NCBI GenBank assembly: GCA_017651265.1
Contig: JAGCDO010000026.1
Span: 62,001-126,000, forward strand
Direction of reading: 5' to 3'
DNA length: 64,000 nucleotides
Source: Prevotella sp.
Lineage (GTDB): Bacteria; Bacteroidota; Bacteroidia; Bacteroidales; Bacteroidaceae
The translations under genes and the position numbers were made by a program. Positions within the stretch are counted from its first letter, which is position 1. Each line of letters begins with the position of its first letter. This document shows, piece by piece, positions 23,176-32,139 of this stretch. The notes under the pieces were generated by a model. It worked only from the letters and a program-made list of their open reading frames with translations, was not told the origin of the DNA and made no database searches.

Positions 23176-26100
23176 CGCCTTTATCCGCTCTTTCGATATA
23201 CTCCGTAGGAGTCATTCCATAATGTTTCTTGAATACGGTGGAGAAATGTGTCTGGTTATTGAATCCCACCGCATAAGCCACCTGTGTGACATTGATTTTC
23301 TTTTCACGGATGAGACGGGCAGCCTGCTCCAGTCGGAGGTTGCGGATGAAATCACCGGTAGAGATACCCGTAATCTCCTTCATCTTGCGGTGCAGCTGTG
23401 CACGACTGATACCTACCTTCTCGGTCAGCTTCTCCACGTTGAAATCGGGATCCTGGATATTCTCGTTGATACATTTCATGATACGGTCCATCAATACATC
23501 ATTGTTGCCTTTCACCTCTACCTTCTCCACCTTCTCCTCCTGAGTCTGGGCGCCAGAGAACTTACCACGCAAGCGGCGCACGTTGTCGATGAGGTTGTCG
23601 ATGAGGATGTGCAGCTCTTCCATGTTGAACGGCTTGGCAATGAAAGCATCAGCACCACGCTTCAGTCCTTCGAGACGGTCGCTCACTTCCGAACGGGACG
23701 TCAGTAAGATAACGGGAATATCGCTGATGTTGACATTCCCCTTGATGCTCTTCAGCAGGGCAATACCATCCATCTCGGGCATCATGATGTCGGAAATCAC
23801 CAAGTCGTAGTCGCTGGTGAGCAATGCCTTCAGTGCTTCCTTTCCGTTCGGAGCAGCATCGAAGCGATACCATCTGCCCAGTTCGTTACGGATATAGTTC
23901 GCAATCTCCACATCATCGTCGGCGATGAGGATATTGAAGTTCTTACAAGCCTGGCGACCCTGCGGATGAGAGGCAGTGGTGGATTCTTCCTTCTCGATCT
24001 CCTCGGGTTTGAGATGATTGTTCCCAAGTGGCATCTGCACGGTAATCACCGTTCCTCGCATACCATCCTCCCTGTTGGCAGCTGTAATAGTACCGCTATG
24101 CATGTTCACAATCGCCTTACTCAGGTTCAGACCAATACCTGTGCCGTCGAGGTGGAGGTCGCGGGCATTACTGCCCTGATAGAACCGCTCGAAGAGTCGT
24201 TCGGGCTTGTCTTCCTTCAACCCGATACCGTTGTCAATGACTTTCACGGTGAACGTTTTACTGTCGTGTGTGAGTACCACATCAATCTGTCCGTTGTCGA
24301 ACGTGTATTTGAACGCATTACTCAGCAGGTTACTGATCACCTTGTCGAAGTTAATGCGGTCTATCCACACCATCAGCTGCTCGTCTTCATGGATGAAGTT
24401 AAAGCTGATGTTGCGTTGCTGCGCATTATAATTAAATAAGGTAAGGATACCGTTGAGGAACGGCACCAGATCGGTCTCCTTGCAGTGCAGCTTCATCTGG
24501 TTCTTGTCGATCTTCCTTTCGTCGAGAATCTGGTTCACCAGTAGCAGCAGACGTTGTGCATTGCGGTCGATGGTGTCGATATCTTCCAGACTCTCCTGAT
24601 CGGTAATCCGCGCTTTCAGCTTCTTCAGCGGACCCATGATGAGAGTCAGCGGAGAGCGGATATCGTGTGTGGCATTGATCAGGAACCGCATCTTCGACTC
24701 CTCCAGCATCTCCTTGTTCCTGCGCTCAACCATCATGAAGGTGAGGGCCGCCGCCGCTAAGATCAGCAGGAGGTAGATCAGATAGGCCAGTGGCGAAGCA
24801 TACCAAGGCTCTTTCACCCTAACCGTAATGGTCTTGGTCTTTTCCGAATAGATACCATTGCAAAGTGCTCTTACCTCGATGACATATTTCCCCGGTTTCA
24901 TCTTGTTGAACGAGATGGCATTCGTTCCTTCGTTGAACGAGAGCCAGTCGTCACTACCGTTGATACGGTACTGGAACGTGATGTTATCCGTGTTCTTGAA
25001 GGTAAGCAGCGAGAACTCCATGATGAACGAATTCTCATCGTAAGCCACGGTGAAATCGTCTTTCATGGTACTCCTGCTCTTTCCGTCAACTATCAGGTTT
25101 GTCAGGAACACATCCCCCATCTTCACATCACTGTTCTTCACATCACTGGGGTAGAAGGTCGTAACACCATCGTTTGTGCCAAAACCAATCATTCCATCGG
25201 GGGTTTGGAACACCGTACCCAGCACATATTCTTTATTGTTCAGTCCGTTTCCATTGATATGTCCTATCCATTTCTGTGCCTGGCAGCTGTATTGCCAGAT
25301 ACCCATCGACGTGCTCACCCAGATATCCTCTTCGCGGTCGGTAACAATTCCGTAGATGAGTTTGTTGTTCAGCGTATCAGAATGCGGGAAGCGGTTAATC
25401 TCGTTCTTGATACGGTCGAAGATATAGAGACCTGCATTCGTACCGATCAGGATATTCCCTTGTCTTTGCTCACAGAAAGCATTACACTGAAGACCAGGCA
25501 GTCTTTTGTTCCAGCCATACTGCTTGAAACTGCGCGTTTCGGGGTTCATACACGCGATTCCATCGGCGCTTCCGATCCACAGCAGACCGTACCGGTCGAT
25601 GAACAAAGCCCGTATCCAGTCGTTCGGCAGACTGCCCAGCTTTCCTCCGTCCTGGTTCATGCTGTAAACGGTGCTTTCCCCTGTGTGGGTGTTATAGACA
25701 ATCAGTCCTTTACCATAGTCGCAGATATACATCGTTCCCTTCCCGTCGTCGGTCACGCAGTTCAGTCCCCATCCACTGCCCGACACCATGGGAACGCTTG
25801 CTCCTGTCTCAGGGTTATAGCTATATAAAATTCTTTCCGTGCAAAGCCAAAAACGCCCGGTTTTATCGGTGTATATGGTATGTGGCCTTACGGGTGTTTT
25901 CAGTTGCGCAACGATTCTTCCCTGCTGGTCGAAACGATAGGCCCCTGTGTTCTGAATCGTGCAAAGCACCTGTCCGTTGGCATCCAAGGCCAGCGACGAA
26001 ACACTTGTGCCCACCGCATAGTTCTGTTCGGCAAAGCTCCAGTTCTTGAAAGCATCCTGTTCCTGGTTCAGCTGGTAGAGACCTTTCTGGTAGCAGCCAA

Positions 26101-27052
26101 TCCAGATATTGTTATCCTTATCCTCCAAGACATCACTCACATTCGCGTTGGCCAGGTTGAAGCCCCTGTTCTGTGAATCCACAGGGCGCAGCACCTTCGA
26201 ATCGTGGGGAATCACCATCAGTCCTTGTCCTGCCGTAGCAATGAAGATATCCCCGTTCCTGCTCAGCGTAGCCTCCCGCATCGGCAGTCGACTGTCCAGT
26301 GCCGACAGGTCGAATCCCGCATCTGTCACCTCCCCCGTGGCATAGTCGTATCTCAGAATACCATACACGCAGATAATGAGGAATCCTCCGTCGCTACATC
26401 TGATATAGTCTCTTGGTGCGCCGCAAGGCGATTCGTAGTTCTTCACTTCCACCGGCTTACGGTTATTCACCTTGAACCTCGAGAAGGTAGTGAGGTGGTT
26501 GCTTCGCCAGATGCAGTGCTGGTCGTCTTCAAATATCCTACTGAAGAAATCGTCGGCCTTCTGTATGCGGAAAGCCTTTTCCAAGGTGATATGGTCATCT
26601 CCCTTGCGGATGCTGTATAGACCGTAACCCGCTGTACCAATCAGGATATCCCCATTGCTGTATTGCACCAGGGCACTCACCCTGGGCTGTACACTGTCGG
26701 GAAAAGCATATCTCACAAAATGCCCGTTCTCATAGTCGTAGCGGGCCAGTCCTTTACTGCATCCCACCCACAACCTGCCATCCTGGTCGCACAGCAGTTT
26801 CACCACTTCATTGTCAACAATCGTCGTGGTATCGTCTTTTTCATAGATATACGTCGAGAACCGGTAGCCGTCAAATTTGTTCAGTCCATATTCCGTTCCT
26901 ATCCAGAGGTAACCATATTTGTCCTGACAGATACATTCAATGAGACTGCTCGAGAGCTTGCCTGATGCGTACAGCTTTCCCGTGTCGGCCCATCCATGGA
27001 CGACGGTCATCAGGAATAGAATCAGGAGTCCGATTTGTTTTGGTAGTCTCAT
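23147..27052 (-). CDS. hybrid two-component system sensor/regulator (HTCS)
   Basis: A 1301-residue inner-membrane sensor that combines kinase and DNA-binding regulator. Signal peptide (about 1-22), a periplasmic two-propeller domain of Reg_prop repeats (for example IGTEYGLNKFDG, WIGCYQKGLYQL, LLWIGSADGIACM) to about 650, a Y_Y_Y domain, a membrane helix near 754-777, HisKA with the phospho-accepting His in NATHDIRSPLTL (about 795), HATPase_c (NLLSNAFKYT, DNGIGL, GTGIGLNL), a receiver domain with Asp in VISDIMMPEMDG (about 1086) and a C-terminal AraC helix-turn-helix (RAQLHRKMKEITG, VAYAVGFNNQTHFSTVFKKHYGMTPTEYI). HTCS proteins bind an oligosaccharide in the periplasm and activate their own utilisation locus. 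The last nine residues (EECGVRSEE) are repeat-encoded. It faces the esterase-symporter-GH43 operon. Confidence 0.96.
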   Translation of the reverse strand: MRLPKQIGLLILFLMTVVHGWADTGKLYASGKLSSSLIECICQDKYGYLWIGTEYGLNKFDGYRFSTYIYEKDDTTTIVDNEVVKLLCDQDGRLWVGCSKGLARYDYENGHFVRYAFPDSVQPRVSALVQYSNGDILIGTAGYGLYSIRKGDDHITLEKAFRIQKADDFFSRIFEDDQHCIWRSNHLTTFSRFKVNNRKPVEVKNYESPCGAPRDYIRCSDGGFLIICVYGILRYDYATGEVTDAGFDLSALDSRLPMREATLSRNGDIFIATAGQGLMVIPHDSKVLRPVDSQNRGFNLANANVSDVLEDKDNNIWIGCYQKGLYQLNQEQDAFKNWSFAEQNYAVGTSVSSLALDANGQVLCTIQNTGAYRFDQQGRIVAQLKTPVRPHTIYTDKTGRFWLCTERILYSYNPETGASVPMVSGSGWGLNCVTDDGKGTMYICDYGKGLIVYNTHTGESTVYSMNQDGGKLGSLPNDWIRALFIDRYGLLWIGSADGIACMNPETRSFKQYGWNKRLPGLQCNAFCEQRQGNILIGTNAGLYIFDRIKNEINRFPHSDTLNNKLIYGIVTDREEDIWVSTSMGIWQYSCQAQKWIGHINGNGLNNKEYVLGTVFQTPDGMIGFGTNDGVTTFYPSDVKNSDVKMGDVFLTNLIVDGKSRSTMKDDFTVAYDENSFIMEFSLLTFKNTDNITFQYRINGSDDWLSFNEGTNAISFNKMKPGKYVIEVRALCNGIYSEKTKTITVRVKEPWYASPLAYLIYLLLILAAAALTFMMVERRNKEMLEESKMRFLINATHDIRSPLTLIMGPLKKLKARITDQESLEDIDTIDRNAQRLLLLVNQILDERKIDKNQMKLHCKETDLVPFLNGILTLFNYNAQQRNISFNFIHEDEQLMVWIDRINFDKVISNLLSNAFKYTFDNGQIDVVLTHDSKTFTVKVIDNGIGLKEDKPERLFERFYQGSNARDLHLDGTGIGLNLSKAIVNMHSGTITAANREDGMRGTVITVQMPLGNNHLKPEEIEKEESTTASHPQGRQACKNFNILIADDDVEIANYIRNELGRWYRFDAAPNGKEALKALLTSDYDLVISDIMMPEMDGIALLKSIKGNVNISDIPVILLTSRSEVSDRLEGLKRGADAFIAKPFNMEELHILIDNLIDNVRRLRGKFSGAQTQEEKVEKVEVKGNNDVLMDRIMKCINENIQDPDFNVEKLTEKVGISRAQLHRKMKEITGISTGDFIRNLRLEQAARLIREKKINVTQVAYAVGFNNQTHFSTVFKKHYGMTPTEYIERADKGEECGVRSEE

Positions 27053-27074
27053 ATCTTGGTCTTAAATTCTTGTG

Positions 27075-27105
27075 CAAAAGTAGAAAAATCCCCTCATATT
27101 TCAAA
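27075..27105 (-). promoter_or_regulatory. promoter of the HTCS gene
   Basis: Minus strand TTTG (27105-27102), 19 bases, TACTTTTG (27082-27075), 22 bases before the start codon. Confidence 0.8.
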
Positions 27106-27229
27106 ATTATACGATAAAAAATGTCTCAATGATACATTTTGAAATATAATAGTTACGAAATCAATAGTGATTTTGGAAAGGAGTGTGTAAATTTGCAGGT
27201 GTAAAAGACTAACCCTGTTGATAAAATTT

Positions 27230-28375
27230 ATGAAAAAGATCATTGTAGCGATTCTCATGACAGTGTCCATGCAGGTTCATGCTCAGTGGACAGGTACCTG
27301 GGCAGCTGCCGCTGAATTCACCGGTCCTGGCGATATGCCGGCCAGTACGCTTGCAAACCGTTCATTGCGTGAAATCATTCATGTCTCCCTCGGAGGCAAT
27401 GAATTGCGCCTGAAATTGTCAAACGAATTCAGTAAGGAACCCGTCGAGATCCTCTCCCTTTACATTGCTGATGCACTGGAAGGGTGGGAGATTCAGACCA
27501 AGACGGCAAAATATCTTACCTTCGGTGGAAAGAAGAATGTGACCATCGAACCCGGTAAGGCCATTTATTCGGATGTCATCAAGTATTCCCTGAAACCATT
27601 GCAGCGGTTGTCCATTACCATCAACTACGGTCAGGGTGTTCCCGTAAATGCCACCTCTCATCGTGGTTCCCGCACCACATCGTATATCATTCCCGGTGTA
27701 TCCAAGCCCAAGAGTAGCTTTGCCGAGGGCGAGAAGGTGGACCATTGGTACAATATCGCTGCACTCGACGTGAAAGGTGCGCTGCCTTGCGTGGCTGTGT
27801 TAGGTAACTCGATTACCGACGGTCGTGGCAGTACCACCAATAAGCAGAACCGCTGGCCCGACTTCCTCGCTGAGGCGTTGCAAGGACAGGTGGGTGTACT
27901 GAACTTAGGTATTGGCGGCAACAGTGTGGTTGAAGGCGGCTTGAGCGAACCTGCCGTGAAGCGTTTCGAGCGTGATATCCTCGACCAAAGTGGTTTGAGC
28001 GCTTTGATTATCTTCGAGGGTGTGAACGATCTCGGAAACAGTCGTCATGTGGAGCAGACCACCGCACGACTCGTTAATGCCTATGAGCGATTCATCAAGG
28101 AGGCCAAGGATAAGGGCATGAAGGTGTATCTGGCCACCATCACACCTTTCAAGGGCAATGGCTACCATTCCTATTACCACGAAGCCGGTCGCCAGTATAT
28201 CAACGATTGGATCAGGAATTGCAAAAGAGTCGATGGAATCATTGATTTTGACCAACTCGTAAGAGACGAGAATGAGCCGGATAAACTCAAGAAGGAATAT
28301 TCAGAAGACTGGCTCCACCTGAATCCTGCAGGCTACGAGGCCATGGGTAAGTATGCCGCTTCGATGATGAAATAG
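27230..28375 (+). CDS. exported SGNH/GDSL-type esterase
   Basis: A 381-residue secreted hydrolase. Signal peptide MKKIIVAILMTVSMQVHA cut before QWTGTWAAAAEF. After an N-terminal beta-sandwich of about 170 residues comes the SGNH hydrolase domain: block I AVLGNSITDGRGST (the Ser of GNS is the nucleophile, replacing the usual GDS), GIGGNSVV (Gly of block II), FEGVNDLGNS (Asn of block III) and DWLHLNPAGY (Asp and His of block V). Likely removes acetyl or similar ester groups from plant polysaccharides in the periplasm. First gene of an operon with the symporter and GH43. The TTG at 27218 is rejected in favour of the ATG at 27230, which gives the better signal peptide. Substrate is inferred. Confidence 0.88.
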   Translation: MKKIIVAILMTVSMQVHAQWTGTWAAAAEFTGPGDMPASTLANRSLREIIHVSLGGNELRLKLSNEFSKEPVEILSLYIADALEGWEIQTKTAKYLTFGGKKNVTIEPGKAIYSDVIKYSLKPLQRLSITINYGQGVPVNATSHRGSRTTSYIIPGVSKPKSSFAEGEKVDHWYNIAALDVKGALPCVAVLGNSITDGRGSTTNKQNRWPDFLAEALQGQVGVLNLGIGGNSVVEGGLSEPAVKRFERDILDQSGLSALIIFEGVNDLGNSRHVEQTTARLVNAYERFIKEAKDKGMKVYLATITPFKGNGYHSYYHEAGRQYINDWIRNCKRVDGIIDFDQLVRDENEPDKLKKEYSEDWLHLNPAGYEAMGKYAASMMK

Positions 28376-28429
28376 GAGGGCTCGATATTTAGACAAACGT
28401 GAAACAATTAATTAATAACTAAATTATTT

Positions 28430-29833
28430 ATGGAAGTATTTTCTAATAACCAGGAAGCAAAAGGCTTCTACAAACTTTCTTGGTTGCAGCGCATCGGATT
28501 CGGTTCCGGTGATTTGGCGCAGAACCTTATTTTCCAGACGGTAGCAACCTACCTGATGATTTACCTTACTACAGTATTGAAGATCAATGCTGCCTTTGTC
28601 AGCGGACTGATCCTTACGGTTCGTCTCATCGACTGTTTCTGGAGTCCTGTAGTAGGGCGTTATATCGATAACCGCAATCCTAAGTTGGGTAAGTATCGTG
28701 CTTATCTTCTCTATGGCGGTATTCCTCTCACTGTTGCTGCCTGTCTGCTGATGCTTCCTCAGGCTGCTGCATGGTCAATGCCGATGAAGATGGTGTATGC
28801 TGCACTTAGCTATACCATACTTAGCATGATCTATTCAGTGGTGAACATTCCTTATGGCTCTATCATGGCCAGTATGACTCGTGACAACGACGAGGTGCTT
28901 ATCCTTACTTCTACCCGTATGGTATGTGCCAACTTGGGTCAGATCATCGTTCAGGCTGGTTTCCCCATCGGTCTTGCCATGTGTGTGCATTCAGCTATCG
29001 ACTGGAACCAGGCTACGTTCATGGCCATCGGTACCATTCCTGCCTTCATCATCCTGCCTTCTCTGCCTGCATTGAAGAAATGGTTGGGTAAGAAAGGCTT
29101 GTATTACACCCTTCTCGCCATTGGCTTGGTGGGCTTTGCCATCTTGTTCGTCATCGGTAAGTTCTTCGATGTGGCAAGCATGAATACACTTGTTCAGACC
29201 GCTAAGGTGATGACTGGTGTGGGTCTGCTCGTGGGTTCACTGATGTGGGCACTTGTTCCTGAGGTAATCACCGAAGCTGAGTACCGCACAGGAAACCGTC
29301 CGGCTGCTACGGTAAACGCCCTGGCTGGTGTAGCCTTCAAGGCTGGTTTCTCCATCGCTGGTTGGATCACTCCGTTGGTAATGGGCTGGATTGGCTTCAA
29401 CTTCGCCAGTGAGGAGTCGGCTTTGGCTACCGATCCTATGGCATGGTTCACCGTGACATGTGTGTTTGCTATCGTCGGCTTCTTCCTCTTGATGCTCTGC
29501 TTCAAGGGTAGTAAGGAGAACATCACCACCACTCCCGAGAAGCCCGTTTCCTTCGGTGAGATGTGGCAGGAGTTCAAGGCAAACAAGTGTCTGCAGCTGG
29601 TGCTGGGCATCTTCGTTGTGGTGTTCCTGGCATCATTCATCAGCGCACCTGTAAATGCCTACTATCCCAAACTGGCTAACTACTCAGCCATCGCACAGAA
29701 TGCCATCCTGATCTTCACCACCATCATTCCTGCCATCCTTTTGGTAATTGTGGGCTACCTTATTTATAAGTATCCGCTAACCGATGAAAGACTGGATGAG
29801 ATGAGCCGTGAGATTGAGGCACGTTCAAAATAA
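28430..29833 (+). CDS. GPH-family sugar:cation symporter
   Basis: A 467-residue inner-membrane carrier with about 12 hydrophobic segments, of the glycoside-pentoside-hexuronide (GPH) branch of the major facilitator superfamily. Typical sequences are IGFGSGDLAQNLIF at the N-terminus, SPVVGRYIDNRNPKLGKYRAYLLYGGIP in the first cytoplasmic loop, and EAEYRTGNRPAATVNALAGVAFKAGFSIAG in the second half. It takes oligosaccharides from periplasm to cytoplasm. It sits 54 bases after the esterase and 28 bases before the GH43 gene. The same sequence of functions is known from the Prevotella bryantii xylan cluster, where a symporter gene adjoins the GH43 xynB; orthology is a guess. Confidence 0.92.
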   Translation: MEVFSNNQEAKGFYKLSWLQRIGFGSGDLAQNLIFQTVATYLMIYLTTVLKINAAFVSGLILTVRLIDCFWSPVVGRYIDNRNPKLGKYRAYLLYGGIPLTVAACLLMLPQAAAWSMPMKMVYAALSYTILSMIYSVVNIPYGSIMASMTRDNDEVLILTSTRMVCANLGQIIVQAGFPIGLAMCVHSAIDWNQATFMAIGTIPAFIILPSLPALKKWLGKKGLYYTLLAIGLVGFAILFVIGKFFDVASMNTLVQTAKVMTGVGLLVGSLMWALVPEVITEAEYRTGNRPAATVNALAGVAFKAGFSIAGWITPLVMGWIGFNFASEESALATDPMAWFTVTCVFAIVGFFLLMLCFKGSKENITTTPEKPVSFGEMWQEFKANKCLQLVLGIFVVVFLASFISAPVNAYYPKLANYSAIAQNAILIFTTIIPAILLVIVGYLIYKYPLTDERLDEMSREIEARSK

Positions 29834-29861
29834 TGAATAACAACTTAAAACTTAAAGAACA

Positions 29862-30863
29862 ATGAAAGCAAGATATTTATTCCCCAGCGATTACATGGCT
29901 GATCCTGCAGCCCACGTGTTTAATGGACGCGTCTATGTTTATCCCAGCCACGACTGGGAGGCTGGCGCAGCCTTCGATGACGACGGCGGCCATTTCCAGA
30001 TGAAAGACTACCACGTCCTTTCCATGGACAATGTGATGGAAGGTGAGGTTACCGATCATGGTGTGATCCTTGATGTGAAGGATGTGCCTTGGGCAGAGAA
30101 GCAGATGTGGGACAGCGACGTGGTAGAGAAAGACGGTAAGTACTATCTGATCTTCTCAGCCAAGGATTACAACGGTGTGTTCCATCTCGGTGTGGCCATT
30201 GCCGAACGTCCCGAGGGTCCGTTCATCCCACAGGAACACCCCATCCGCGGTGCTTACAGCATCGACCCTTGTATGTTCAAGGATGATGACGGACAGGTGT
30301 ACTGCTACTATGGTGGCCTCTGGGGCGGTCAGCTGCAGTGGAACGTGGCTCCGCAGAAGGTGCTGAAGGAAGGTGTTGACCTGGGTCCTGCTCCTGATCG
30401 TAAGACACAGCTCTACACAGCTCCCGATATGCCGGCACTGCCCAGCTTGATGGCCCGCATGAACGATGACCTTCTGCAGTTTGCTGAGGCTCCACGTCAG
30501 GTGCTTATTATCGACGAGGACGGACAGCCCTTGAAGGCTGGCGACCCGCATCGTTTCTTCGAGGCTTCGTGGATGCATAAGTATAACGGTAAGTACTATT
30601 TCAGCTACTCAACAGGCGACAGTCATTTGCTGTGCTACGCCGTTGGCGATAATCCTTACGGTCCTTTCACCTATCAGGGTGTGATCCTGGAGCCTGTGGT
30701 GGGCTGGACAACCCATCACTGTATCATAGAGTATAAAGGCAAGTGGTATCTGTTCCATCACGACTGCGTGCCCTCTAACGACATCACCCACCTGCGTTCT
30801 CTGAAAGTCATGCCGCTGGAGTATGATGAGCAGGGAAAGATCAAGACCATGGTGAGCGAGTAA
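29862..30863 (+). CDS. GH43-family beta-xylosidase/arabinofuranosidase
   Basis: A 333-residue five-bladed beta-propeller glycosidase with no signal peptide, so cytoplasmic. Key acids are visible in the usual places: general base Asp 14 in MADPAAHVF, the pKa-modulating Asp in AYSIDPCMF, and the general acid Glu in HRFFEASWMHKYNGKYYFSYS. The short single-domain form without a C-terminal beta-sandwich resembles subfamily GH43_1, which contains Prevotella xylan-cluster beta-xylosidases. It would hydrolyse oligosaccharides imported by the symporter encoded 28 bases upstream. Whether it releases xylose or arabinose cannot be read from sequence. Confidence 0.92.
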   Translation: MKARYLFPSDYMADPAAHVFNGRVYVYPSHDWEAGAAFDDDGGHFQMKDYHVLSMDNVMEGEVTDHGVILDVKDVPWAEKQMWDSDVVEKDGKYYLIFSAKDYNGVFHLGVAIAERPEGPFIPQEHPIRGAYSIDPCMFKDDDGQVYCYYGGLWGGQLQWNVAPQKVLKEGVDLGPAPDRKTQLYTAPDMPALPSLMARMNDDLLQFAEAPRQVLIIDEDGQPLKAGDPHRFFEASWMHKYNGKYYFSYSTGDSHLLCYAVGDNPYGPFTYQGVILEPVVGWTTHHCIIEYKGKWYLFHHDCVPSNDITHLRSLKVMPLEYDEQGKIKTMVSE

Positions 30864-30961
30864 CACGTTTTCACGAAAAAAAACAACATTATACAAGCAT
30901 CATCGAATCCTATTCTTCGTTAATCAACGTCAAAGGATTAGTAAATATTGATGAAATGGCT

Positions 30962-30969
30962 TATATTTG
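30962..30969 (+). promoter_or_regulatory. -7 element TATATTTG of the small exported protein gene
   Basis: Lies 18 bases before the ATG at 30988 and overlaps an alternative TTG start at 30967, which is therefore rejected. No good TTTG at the right distance. Confidence 0.5.
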
Positions 30970-30987
30970 CAGCGAAAATCTGCAAAT

Positions 30988-31560
30988 ATGCGTAAAAAGG
31001 TTGTAACCATAGGGATAAGAGGAAAGAGCATCAGAACGTTTCTGGTGCTTTTTCTTCTTGTTTTTTCTACTCTTCTTCAGGCACAGGAGAAGGTTGAAAC
31101 AACCGATTCGCTTACCCAAAAGCCTAAACATCGTGTAATCTGGGTGGCTGACATTGAATCCAGGAAGCCGCTGAAGAACGTTACCATTCAGTTGGACCGT
31201 CGTAAGGAAAAGGTGCAGACCGAGTGGGGAGGGCGTTTTGTATTGAAAAACGACAGTTTCCAAACCATGACACTTACTCATCCCAGCTATCTCACGCGCG
31301 TAATCGAACAAAAAGAAGGGGTTCCAGACACCATCTTTTTGCTACCTTCAGGTCAGCAATTGGCCGAGGTTGTGGTGATTGGTCATGCGCCAAAAATGGC
31401 GGTTTCAACGGAGGACGTACGCAAATATGCTGCAGAAAACTACACACCTTCGGGCAATGGAGCATCCGTCTCCTTTGATTTCTTCGATTTAATCGACTTC
31501 AAGGGGAGGAAGCACAAGAAACGGGCGAAGAAGATGAAGGAGATCATGGAGGATTATTGA
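30988..31560 (+). CDS. exported protein with carboxypeptidase-regulatory-like domain
   Basis: A 190-residue protein. Signal peptide-like N-terminus (FLVLFLLVFSTLLQAQ, cut before EKVET), then a single carboxypeptidase-regulatory/CNA-B-like domain of about 80 residues (WVADIESRKPLKNVTIQLDRR, GGRFVLKNDSFQTMTLTHPSY). The segment LAEVVVIGHA is strikingly like the region between this domain and the plug in SusC-type receptors. The tail is basic (KGRKHKKRAKKMKEIME). It could be a free-standing homologue of a TonB receptor N-terminus or a truncated remnant. Function unknown. It is separated from GH43 by about 120 bases with its own -7 element. Confidence 0.75.
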   Translation: MRKKVVTIGIRGKSIRTFLVLFLLVFSTLLQAQEKVETTDSLTQKPKHRVIWVADIESRKPLKNVTIQLDRRKEKVQTEWGGRFVLKNDSFQTMTLTHPSYLTRVIEQKEGVPDTIFLLPSGQQLAEVVVIGHAPKMAVSTEDVRKYAAENYTPSGNGASVSFDFFDLIDFKGRKHKKRAKKMKEIMEDY

Positions 31561-31659
31561 TCTTTTAGTTCTGAAAGAAATTATCATAATTATCATAATT
31601 ATCCCAGAAATACTATTTAATACGGAACGGCTTGCCCTTATTCCGTGTTCATGTTATCA

Positions 31660-31767
31660 TTGGCGCGAACAAACGAACGAACAACTTTCTCTAAATGCAT
31701 CCTTTCCTGATTAGATTGACAGTTTCGCTTAGTTCGAACTGTTCGTTCGTTCGTTTGTTCGCTCCAA
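31660..31767. repeat. 23-bp inverted repeat with 62-bp spacer
   Basis: Arm 31660-31682 (TTGGCGCGAACAAACGAACG and 3 more) and arm 31745-31767 match with one mismatch. The arms contain 4-bp units GAAC/GTTC. The spacer includes AGTTCGAACT, itself a palindrome. Confidence 0.8.
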
Positions 31768-31824
31768 TGAGCCCTCGCCCCCAACTCCAACACCCTCATA
31801 AGTGCTGCCTTTCATTCCTCTCTC

Positions 31825-31872
31825 GGCTCCCCACCCCTTAAGGGGCGGGGTCCCTGGCAAGGGGGGCGGGGT
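31825..31872. repeat. GC-rich palindromic element
   Basis: CCCCACCCCTTAAGGGGCGGGG followed by TCCCTGGCAAGGGGGGCGGGG. It is the fifth member of a loose family seen at about 1849, 3668, 12696 and 16600. Confidence 0.65.
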
Positions 31873-31900
31873 AAACAAACAAAGCAGCCCACGCTCTCCA

Positions 31901-32054
31901 AACTATGGCACTTTGCGTCAAAAACTATGGCAGTTTCTTGTAGAAAGTGCCTCAAACGCTGATAGCGGGAACGTCATTCACTGATAGTGGGAACGTCATT
32001 CTCTGATAGCGGGAACGTCAAACGCTGGTAGCGTCTACGGCGTTCAGTGTTTTT
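31901..32054 (+). repeat. 22-bp-period array, about seven units (array B)
   Basis: In one 22-base register: two units starting AACTATGGCA (31901, 31923), one transitional unit (31945), three starting GGGAACGTCA (31967, 31989, 32011) and a degenerate last unit (32033). The second half of the middle units is a CTGATAGC-like word. Two sequence families therefore follow each other without losing phase. Confidence 0.85.
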
Positions 32055-32107
32055 TAACAGTTAAATCCATAATATTAAAGGATTTTTACACCGTACAGCC
32101 CCTCAAA

Positions 32108-32139
32108 TTTGGTGATGTGAAAAATATTTCGTAACTTTG
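32108..32139 (+). promoter_or_regulatory. orphan consensus promoter
   Basis: TTTG (32108-32111), 20 bases, TAACTTTG (32132-32139). No plus-strand gene follows before the end of recO, which is on the opposite strand. Confidence 0.7.

Noticed and set aside
31901..32054. CRISPR array
   Set aside because: Units are directly adjacent without spacers, the repeat is 22 bases, and no cas gene is present. The same holds for the arrays at 2856, 43800 and 46943.
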